Notes under the pieces: generated by a model | Told to the model about the DNA's origin: nothing | What the model saw: the letters and a program-made list of their open reading frames with translations, nothing else | The model's database searches: none | Program-made: the position numbers and the translations under genes | Shown: in pieces, positions 57,651 through 64,000 of the stretch | Numbering within the stretch: position 1 is the stretch's first letter | Layout of the letters: each line of letters starts with the position of its first letter | Source of the DNA: Arachnia propionica | GTDB taxonomy: Bacteria > Actinomycetota > Actinomycetes > Propionibacteriales > Propionibacteriaceae | DNA length: 64,000 bases | Assembly: GCF_037055325.1 (NCBI RefSeq) | Contig: NZ_CP146373.1 | Span: forward strand, 124,001-188,000 | Direction: 5' to 3'

Positions 57651-58574
57651 TCACAACTCCTGGACCAGGGGCAGGGAAGGGGTCAGGGCAGGCGCCAGTG
57701 CCTCGAGGGTCGCTGTGCGAGGTGATGTGTGGGGCCATATCAGAGCAATGTCCCGGCTCGGCGCAGGGGAGGCGATCCGGCGCAACGCCAGCCCAGGGGT
57801 TGGCGAGACGGGGGGCAGGACCGTCGTGGCCGGGAGCAAACTGAGGCCGCCTCCAGAGGCGATCATGTGCCGCATGGTCTCGAGGCTGGTAGCGCGGTAG
57901 TCCTTCCGCAGCTGGACCTGGTGTTTGGCGGCCCAGCGCTGCACCTGACCACCCAGGCAGTGTCCTTCATCCAGGATCAGCAATTCGTACTCAGCTATGC
58001 GGGCAGGCGGGATGGGAGACGTTTCCTCAAGTCCTGCGCCCGAATCGTCTGCCAGCAGATGGCCGGCAGGCATTGCCAGGACGAACTCCTCACGGAAGAG
58101 AGGGAGTGCTTCCAGGTGCGGGTCATCCGTGGGCATGGCTATCAGTGCTGCGTCCAGCCCGCCTGAATGCAGCATCGTCACCAGCTGCTGGGTCTTCTCC
58201 TCGGTCAACAACACCTGGAGATTCGGGAAGTGTTCCCCGATATGGTGCAGGACGTGGGGCAGCAGGTAAGGACCGAGGGTGGGGAAAACCCCCAGTCGTA
58301 GCTCGGTGGTTGAGCCCGTTGCCTCCCGAGCGATAACTCGTATCGAATCGGCCTCGGCAAGCACGACTCGTGCCCGCTCCACCACCCGCTGACCGACTGG
58401 GGTCAGCGCCGGGCGGGATGCTGCGCGGTCGATCAGGACGACTCCGAGCTGTTCCTCGAGTTTGCGGAGTTGTACGGACAGGGTCGGCTGTGAGACACCG
58501 CAGGCGGTGGCCGCCGAGCGGAAACTCCGCTGGTCGGCCACCGCCACGAGGTATTCCAGATCCCGCAGGTTCAT
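57651..58574 (-). CDS. oxyR: OxyR-type LysR regulator with a single sensing cysteine
   Basis: 307 residues. The N-terminal helix-turn-helix has SFRSAATACGVSQPTLS. The regulatory domain has Cys206 in DEGHCLGGQ, aligned with the peroxidatic Cys199 of the E. coli protein. The resolving Cys208 equivalent (position 215) is Ala. Only one other Cys (Cys25, in the DNA-binding domain) exists. The start overlaps the ahpF stop by 4 bp, so the regulator is the third gene of the ahpC-ahpF operon it presumably controls. Confidence 0.88.
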   Translation of the reverse strand: MNLRDLEYLVAVADQRSFRSAATACGVSQPTLSVQLRKLEEQLGVVLIDRAASRPALTPVGQRVVERARVVLAEADSIRVIAREATGSTTELRLGVFPTLGPYLLPHVLHHIGEHFPNLQVLLTEEKTQQLVTMLHSGGLDAALIAMPTDDPHLEALPLFREEFVLAMPAGHLLADDSGAGLEETSPIPPARIAEYELLILDEGHCLGGQVQRWAAKHQVQLRKDYRATSLETMRHMIASGGGLSLLPATTVLPPVSPTPGLALRRIASPAPSRDIALIWPHTSPRTATLEALAPALTPSLPLVQEL

Positions 58575-60157
58575 GCCTGGACGGTAGCAGCGGTGGGAGC
58601 TTCCGCATCCTCCCGCGAACGGATGAGGTGGTCGAAGGCGGACAGCGCTGCCGTGGCCCCAGATCCCAGCGAGATGACGATCTGCTTGTAGGGGGTGCTG
58701 GCGCAGTCGCCGGCGGCGAACACCCCGGGTAGGGACGTAGCGCCGCGCTGATCGATGACGATCTCGCCCGCGCGGTTGCGTTCGATCACGCCGTCCAGCC
58801 AGTCGGTGTCGGGCAGGAGACCGATCTGGACGAAGACCCCCTCCAGTTCCAGGCGCCTCACCTGCCCGGAGGTGCGGTCCTCGACGTCCAGGCCGGTCAC
58901 CTGGGAGCCGTCGCCGATGACCTCCACCACTCGTGTCGAGGTCAGCACGTCGACGTTGGGCAAGGAGCGCAGCGTGTTCACCAGCACGGCATCGGCCTTG
59001 AGGACATCGAGGAACTCCACCACCGTCACGTGCGAGGCAACCTGCGCCAGGTCGATGGCGGCCTCGATGCCCGAATTTCCGCCACCGATCACCGCCACCG
59101 GCCTGCCTTTGAATAGGGGACCGTCGCAGTGTGGGCAGAAGGTCACGCCCTTGTTCCGGTACTCCTCTTCACCAGGGACACCCATGGTCCGGTAGTGGGC
59201 GCCCGTCGCCAGGACGACGCTGCGGGCGCGCAGCGTCCCGCCGCCCTCGATGTCGACTGCGATCAATCCGTCCTCACCGGCCGGGTGCAGTGCCGAGGCC
59301 TTCACCCCCGTGGTGATGTCCACGTCGTGGGCGCGGACGTGTTCCTCCAGGGCGGCCCCGAGACGTGGCCCCTCGGTGCGGGGCACCGAGATGAAGTTCT
59401 CGATGGCCATGGTGTCGAGGACCTGCCCGCCGAATCGCGCGGCGACCAGTCCGGTGCGCAGCGCCTTGCGGGCGGAGTAGATGGCAGCCGTTGCCCCTGC
59501 AGGGCCGCCCCCAACGACCAGGACCTCGAAGGGATCCTTCGCGTCAAGAGCCTCAGCGATGCGAGCGCTGGCCCCGGAATCGAGGCGGGCGACGAAATCG
59601 GAGACATCCATTCGACCCTGGCCGAACAGCTGCCCGTCCTTGTAGATTGCGGGGACCGCCTTGATGCCGAGCGCCTCCACTTCGTCCTTGAAGGCGCCGC
59701 CCTCGACCGCCACGTGGCGGATCCTCGGGTTGAGGATGCTCATGGTGTTGAGGGCCTGAACCACGGTCGGGCAGTTCTGGCATGTCAAGGACATGTAGGT
59801 GACGAATTCTCCCCCCTCAAGCTGGCGCACCGCCTCGGCGGTCTCCTCGTCCAGGCGGGGGGCGTGGCCGCCGACCTGGACCAGGGCGAGTACCAGCGAA
59901 GAGAACTCGTGTCCCATGGGCAGTCCCGCGAACCTGACCTCCACCTCGGTGCCGGCGCGCCGGATTGCGAAGGAGGGGGTGCGGGGGTTGGATTCCTCGA
60001 CGACGCTCACGAGGGGGCTGAGAGCTGCGACCTCGTCGAGGAGCTCACGCATCCTGGCGGAGGCGGAGGAGTCATCGAGTGAGGCGGCGAGCTCGATCGG
60101 GAGCGAGACGAGCTCCAGGTACTTCTTGAGCTGCGCGGTGGCGTTGGCGTCCAGCAC
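58571..60157 (-). CDS. ahpF: Alkyl hydroperoxide reductase subunit F
   Basis: 528 residues. An N-terminal tandem thioredoxin-like region has the redox pair Cys126-Cys129 (TCQNCP). The FAD/NAD domains have VVGGGPAGATAAIYS and a second pair in CPHCDGP, near residue 342. It reduces AhpC with NAD(P)H. It lies 25 bp after ahpC and overlaps oxyR. Confidence 0.94.
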   Translation of the reverse strand: MLDANATAQLKKYLELVSLPIELAASLDDSSASARMRELLDEVAALSPLVSVVEESNPRTPSFAIRRAGTEVEVRFAGLPMGHEFSSLVLALVQVGGHAPRLDEETAEAVRQLEGGEFVTYMSLTCQNCPTVVQALNTMSILNPRIRHVAVEGGAFKDEVEALGIKAVPAIYKDGQLFGQGRMDVSDFVARLDSGASARIAEALDAKDPFEVLVVGGGPAGATAAIYSARKALRTGLVAARFGGQVLDTMAIENFISVPRTEGPRLGAALEEHVRAHDVDITTGVKASALHPAGEDGLIAVDIEGGGTLRARSVVLATGAHYRTMGVPGEEEYRNKGVTFCPHCDGPLFKGRPVAVIGGGNSGIEAAIDLAQVASHVTVVEFLDVLKADAVLVNTLRSLPNVDVLTSTRVVEVIGDGSQVTGLDVEDRTSGQVRRLELEGVFVQIGLLPDTDWLDGVIERNRAGEIVIDQRGATSLPGVFAAGDCASTPYKQIVISLGSGATAALSAFDHLIRSREDAEAPTAATVQA

Positions 60158-60182
60158 TGTGTGGTTTCTCCTTACCGCTGTC

Positions 60183-60746
60183 TCAGATCTTGCCGACCAG
60201 GTCGAAGGACGGGGTGAGGGTTTCCTCGCCTTCCTCCCACTTGGCGGGGCAGACCTCGCCGGGGTGGTTGCGGACGTACTGGGCGGCCTTGACCTTGCGG
60301 AGCAGTTCGGCGGCGTTGCGGCCCACGCCCTCGGGGGTGGTCTCGATGTACTGGATGATGCCGTCGGGGTCGATGAGGTAGGTGGAGCGGTCAGCCAGGC
60401 CGGAGTCGGGGCGGGCGTTGTCGAAGTTGTTGGTGATCACGCCGTTGACGTCACCGAGCATCGCGAACTCGAGGGTGCCGATCTCGGGGGAGGTCTCGTG
60501 CCACGCCTTGTGAACAAAGTGGGAGTCGCGGCTCACCGAGTAGACCTCGACGCCCAGGGACTGGAGCTCGGCGTAGATGCCTTGGAGGTCGGCCAGTTCA
60601 GTCGGGCACACGAAGGTGAAGTCGGCGGGGTAGAAGAAGACGATGTTCCATTTGCCCTGGAAATCGTCGCTGGAGACATCCACGAAGGCCCCTGAGCGGT
60701 AGGCGGTCGTGGCGAAGGGCTTGATCGGGGTGTTGATCAAGGACAT
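60183..60746 (-). CDS. ahpC: Peroxiredoxin AhpC
   Basis: 187 residues from ATG 60746, preferred over GTG 60755 because AAAGG lies 8 bp upstream. Peroxidatic Cys47 is in FTFVCPTEL and resolving Cys166 in GEVCPAKW, so it is a typical 2-Cys peroxiredoxin. It reduces hydrogen peroxide, organic peroxides and peroxynitrite. First gene of ahpC-ahpF-oxyR. Confidence 0.96.
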   Translation of the reverse strand: MSLINTPIKPFATTAYRSGAFVDVSSDDFQGKWNIVFFYPADFTFVCPTELADLQGIYAELQSLGVEVYSVSRDSHFVHKAWHETSPEIGTLEFAMLGDVNGVITNNFDNARPDSGLADRSTYLIDPDGIIQYIETTPEGVGRNAAELLRKVKAAQYVRNHPGEVCPAKWEEGEETLTPSFDLVGKI

Positions 60747-60776
60747 GGCTGGCACCTTTCATCGTTCAATCAGGAC

Positions 60777-60825
60777 GATAGGAACTATATATCAAAAAAG
60801 GTAGAAGTGCATGATTTGATCTATC
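60777..60825 (-). promoter_or_regulatory. Candidate OxyR site at the ahpC promoter
   Basis: On the minus strand ATAT-N7-CTAT (60792-60778) fits the OxyR half-site spacing ATAG-N7-CTAT. A further GATAG (60825-60821) lies upstream, with degenerate intervening elements. TATAGT within the block could be the -10. The region is AT-rich compared with its surroundings. Confidence 0.45.
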
Positions 60826-63800
60826 AGCGTGGCGTGGGGGCAGCCTCTACCACGAGTCCTTGCGGATGAAGCCCGGCCCCGGCCTTTCTCAGTTCCGATG
60901 CCAGGGGATGGGCCGTGGCCCGGGCACCGTCGATCTCTTCGATGCGGAACCGAGCCATCCGACCCTGGGATACCGCCTCGCCCAGGACACGGATCACTCG
61001 GGCGGCTTCGGCAGCAGGGGATGTGGAGGGGAACAGGGTCAGCGATCGCCCTGCGCGCCCCAGGTATGCCAGGCAGGTTCCGTCAGCGATCACCACCACG
61101 GCCCCGGCCAGACGCGAGGGCCGGGCGGTGTTGTGGGCCGGCCAGGGCAGCACTCGACCGAAAGGGTTCGCGGGATCGACCGCTGCTAGCACCCTCGCCG
61201 CGGAGGCGTCGGGTTCGCGGAAGGACCGCAGCGCGTCAATGGTCTCGGGAGCGGCGAACTGGGCCGCTCCTAACCCATCCACCAACACTCCGCGCCGCAC
61301 CAGGCCGCTGTCTTCGAGCTCCCGCAACAGCCCGTAGGCGGCTGCGAAACCCCCGGGTGTTCCCTCTACGATCCCGCGGGTCACGACGCCGTACCGCTCC
61401 AACCAGCCGGTTGCCTGCGCCAGCCGCGCCTCGGTGGGTGTTGTGGAACCGTCGGTGACGGCATACCAGCGACCGGGCAAAGCCCGGGAAGCTGGACTGA
61501 TGGGGCGCGCAGGGCGGGGCCGCCTGGCCCTGAAACGGGAACTGCTGCGTGGGGAGTGGCGGGGCGACTCCCCGGTCAGTAATGCGCGGATCGGGGCCAT
61601 CGAGGCGGGCGCCACCAGCCCCGCCGCGGCGGCCCGCCACACGAGCTCCGCGTTCCCGGGTGCCACCAGGCCGTCACCGAGCCCGGCTGCGAAGGCGACA
61701 CTTTCCTCATCCGCAGCCTCGGAGGGTGGCGGCAGCAGATCCAGGTCGTCGGTCGCCACGAGCGTCAGCAACGGATCCGCTCCGGCGCCGCGGAGCCGGA
61801 TCAGCACCTCCCCCTCGGCCAGCAGCTGATCCAGGTGGGAGGGTTGATACCCGGCGACCCGTGCCGGGAGCACGTGCGATTCCCACACGCTGGCCGGCAG
61901 CATCGCACCTGCCAGCTGCTGCAGCACCAGGAGCACTTCGTCGGGGGAGGATGAGCGTGGCCCCGTGACGCCGTGCCGGTCCAGTAGGAAACGGGTGTAG
62001 GCCTCGGCGGATACTGGCTCCACGGCGGCCCGGGCTGCGGCCAGGCAGCGCCCCCGAAGCCGGTCAAGGACCCCCGGGTCGCAGTATTCGGTCTCGGTCA
62101 CATCCTCGGTGAATCTGCCCCTGACCAGGCGGCCCGCATCGGCCTCCGACTCCAGGATGCGGCTGGCCACGCTCCGGCCCAACCCGAACGAAGCCGCGAG
62201 GGCCGCGGCCGTGAAAGGGGTGTGGGTGCGGGCGAAACGGGCGATGAGCTGGGTCAGGGGATCGCGGTCGCAGGTTTCGGTGCTCACCTCGCCGGGCACC
62301 GCCACCCCCAGGGCATCACGCAGCAACGCGAGATCTGGTTCGGCGGCCAGGCGTTCCTCGTCGGCGATGACCACGGGTACCAGGCCGGCCGGCGGCGGAT
62401 CGGGTAGGGGAAACTCGCTACGGAGTTCCAGCTCCGTGGGGGACAGGGGCCCCAAGCGGCGAGGCAGGTCAACCAGTTCCGCGACATTCCGGGCCCGGTA
62501 CCCGTCGGCGATGTGCTGCAGCTCCGCCCGGAAACTCTCGACGATGAGAGGGTCCAACAGTTCCCGCAGATCCAGCGTTCCGAGCACCGAGGCCAGTAGA
62601 GCCGGGTCGAGAGCCAACGACTGGGCCCGCCTCTCCGCGATCGGCAGGTCACCCTCGTACATGAACCTGCCCGCGTAGCCGTAGAGCATGCTGGCCGCGA
62701 ACGGGCTGGGCGAGGGCGTGACCACCTCGACGAGTCGCACCGCCCCCGAACGGATCCGCGAGAGCAGCCCGGTCAGCCCGGGCAGGTCCCACCGGTCGGT
62801 CAGGCATTCCCGAACCGCCTCCAGGGTGATGGGGAAGTTCGGGTGCTGGCGTGCCACCTGGAGCAGCTGGGCAGCTCGGTGACGCTGCTGCCACAACGGC
62901 ATCCGGCGGCCGTGGCGGCGAGGCAGCAGCAGGGCGCGGGAGGCGCACTCCCGGAACCGGGCTGCGAACAACGAGGTGCCGCCCACCTGGTCCGCGACGA
63001 GACGCTCCACGTCCTTCGGGGCGATCCGCGCCAGGTCCGCGACCAGGGCGGGTACTTCCCCGTCCGGCAGCCGCAGGATGAAACCGTCGTCAGTGGCCAC
63101 GGGTTGGGAATCGACCCCGGAGCGCCGCTCTACGAGGGCGGCCACCGCCACGCTCCAGGGCGCCAGCACCGCCCGTCCCAGCGGGCTGTGCACGACGATC
63201 CGCCAGTCACTCAACTCGTCGCGGAACCGTTCCACCACGACGGTTCGCTCGTCCGGCACCACCCCGGTGGCCTCGCGCTGCTCCGTGACGAGAGTCACCA
63301 GTTCCCTCCGGGTGTTCTCGTCGGCCCAGGGGAGCTCGAGGCCGTCGGGGTCCTCGGCGACCCGGCGCAGTAGCTCCCCGATGCGACATCCCAGCTCCGC
63401 GGGGCGGGACAGATCCTCACCGATCCAGAAGGGCAGCTTCCCGAGTCGCCCCGGCGCGGGCGTGACCAGCACCTGGTCGCGCGTGATCCCGACCACCGTC
63501 CACGAGGATGCGCCGAGCGTGAAGGTTTCACCCACCCGGGTCTCGTGGACCATTTCCTCGTCGAGTTCCCCGACCCGGCGTCCGGGGCCGTTGCCGTCGG
63601 CCAGGAACACCCCGTAGAGACCCCGGTCCGGTATGGTGACGGCGAGCCGTCCGGCCCCGGGCAGGGCGAACAACCGGTCGCCGCGCCGCTCCAGGCGGGC
63701 CCGCAGTTCCGAGAAATCGGCGCTGGGATAGGTGCCGAGCAGCAGCTGCAGGACCGCGTCGAAGGCGTCGTCCCCCAGGCCAGAGTAGGGATGGGAACGT

Positions 63801-64000
63801 CGCACCGCCGCCAGCCAGGTCTCGATTCCCAGTCCCGCATCCCCCGCGGCAGCGGCCGCGGCGATGGTCTGCTGAGCCAGGACGTCGAGCGCCAGGACAG
63901 GGATGCGTAGCTCCTCGATCCGGCCCGCGAGCATGTCGGAGATGGTCACGACCGCTGCTGCCAGCTCCCCGCGGTGCAGGGTGTGGAGGTGTCCCCGGGA
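60824..64000 (-). CDS. lhr: Large ATP-dependent helicase Lhr (partial, N-terminal helicase core outside window)
   Basis: 1058 codons are in the window and the frame runs through the right edge without a start, so the 5' part is missing. The sequence begins GHLHTLHRGELAA, a segment found just after the helicase core of Lhr. It continues through the winged-helix and Lhr-specific C-terminal domains, including PLGRAVLAPW and FAASMLYGYAGRFMYEGD. Full-length actinobacterial Lhr is about 1500 residues. It is a 3'-5' helicase linked to DNA repair. It ends just upstream of the ahpC control region. Confidence 0.92.
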   Translation of the reverse strand, partial: SRGHLHTLHRGELAAAVVTISDMLAGRIEELRIPVLALDVLAQQTIAAAAAAGDAGLGIETWLAAVRRSHPYSGLGDDAFDAVLQLLLGTYPSADFSELRARLERRGDRLFALPGAGRLAVTIPDRGLYGVFLADGNGPGRRVGELDEEMVHETRVGETFTLGASSWTVVGITRDQVLVTPAPGRLGKLPFWIGEDLSRPAELGCRIGELLRRVAEDPDGLELPWADENTRRELVTLVTEQREATGVVPDERTVVVERFRDELSDWRIVVHSPLGRAVLAPWSVAVAALVERRSGVDSQPVATDDGFILRLPDGEVPALVADLARIAPKDVERLVADQVGGTSLFAARFRECASRALLLPRRHGRRMPLWQQRHRAAQLLQVARQHPNFPITLEAVRECLTDRWDLPGLTGLLSRIRSGAVRLVEVVTPSPSPFAASMLYGYAGRFMYEGDLPIAERRAQSLALDPALLASVLGTLDLRELLDPLIVESFRAELQHIADGYRARNVAELVDLPRRLGPLSPTELELRSEFPLPDPPPAGLVPVVIADEERLAAEPDLALLRDALGVAVPGEVSTETCDRDPLTQLIARFARTHTPFTAAALAASFGLGRSVASRILESEADAGRLVRGRFTEDVTETEYCDPGVLDRLRGRCLAAARAAVEPVSAEAYTRFLLDRHGVTGPRSSSPDEVLLVLQQLAGAMLPASVWESHVLPARVAGYQPSHLDQLLAEGEVLIRLRGAGADPLLTLVATDDLDLLPPPSEAADEESVAFAAGLGDGLVAPGNAELVWRAAAAGLVAPASMAPIRALLTGESPRHSPRSSSRFRARRPRPARPISPASRALPGRWYAVTDGSTTPTEARLAQATGWLERYGVVTRGIVEGTPGGFAAAYGLLRELEDSGLVRRGVLVDGLGAAQFAAPETIDALRSFREPDASAARVLAAVDPANPFGRVLPWPAHNTARPSRLAGAVVVIADGTCLAYLGRAGRSLTLFPSTSPAAEAARVIRVLGEAVSQGRMARFRIEEIDGARATAHPLASELRKAGAGLHPQGLVVEAAPTPR

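Overview
The window is about 62-65% G+C and reads as chromosomal DNA of a high-GC Gram-positive (actinobacterium). The mraZ-to-ftsZ wall/division cluster runs into sepF, yggT and divIVA. The pyk, pdtaR-like, polA, rpsA, coaE, uvrB, uvrA series matches the order known from mycobacteria. The DUF3040 protein, the MurE DNPR (diaminopimelate-type) signature and a class F-like sortase fit Actinomycetota. A member of the Propionibacteriaceae (Arachnia-like) is my best guess, but that is inference.

Layout. (1) 1-5632, minus strand: an M16 zinc peptidase cut by the left edge, a DUF3040 membrane protein, and the trio transglutaminase / DUF58 / MoxR ATPase. (2) 5723-19657, plus strand: the dcw operon, opened by an array of seven GTGGnG boxes upstream of mraZ and containing rsmH, ftsL, ftsI, murE, murF, mraY, murD, ftsW, murG, murC and ftsQ, most overlapping by 4 bp. 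(3) 19770-26347, plus strand: ftsZ, sepF, yggT, divIVA, a TraR/DksA zinc-finger protein, lspA, an RluA-family pseudouridine synthase and pyk. (4) 26348-32768: a 40-bp palindromic terminator, tRNA-Leu(CAA), an ANTAR response regulator, a hotdog thioesterase, polA, a sortase and rpsA. (5) 32769-33607: a small lower-GC island with a secreted 65-residue Cys-containing peptide and an 87-residue two-helix membrane protein, closed by a strong bidirectional terminator. (6) 33620-38150, minus strand: gcvT-gcvH-gcvP under a tandem glycine riboswitch. (7) 38238-46063: an ABM-family protein, coaE, uvrB, a Q-rich membrane-anchored protein, a mycothiol-dependent-isomerase-like protein and uvrA. (8) 46106-51561, accessory: a NarL-type two-component system, an ABC exporter, a PadR regulator and a CPBP protease. 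The second ABC permease and the CPBP gene each carry an apparent single-base frameshift, and an internally deleted DUF4143 ATPase remnant is flanked by three 13-bp repeats at an exact 22-bp period. (9) 51564-64000: a FAD/Fe-S 2-hydroxyacid dehydrogenase with its MarR regulator, an acyl-CoA synthetase with a tandem-hotdog thioesterase, ahpC-ahpF-oxyR as one operon, and lhr cut by the right edge.

How they work together. Regions 2-3 make and polymerise lipid II and build the divisome (FtsZ-SepF-FtsQ-FtsL-FtsI-FtsW) and polar growth machinery (DivIVA). Region 4 joins replication/repair (PolA), translation (S1) and glycolysis. Region 6 is a glycine-sensing cleavage system. Regions 8-9 are stress and envelope functions.

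The best candidate for something undescribed is the secreted peptide plus membrane protein pair at 33.1-33.55 kb. The MraZ box array, the one-cysteine OxyR inside its own target operon, and the 22-bp repeats next to the DUF4143 remnant are the next most interesting. No CRISPR array, rRNA or intact transposon is visible.
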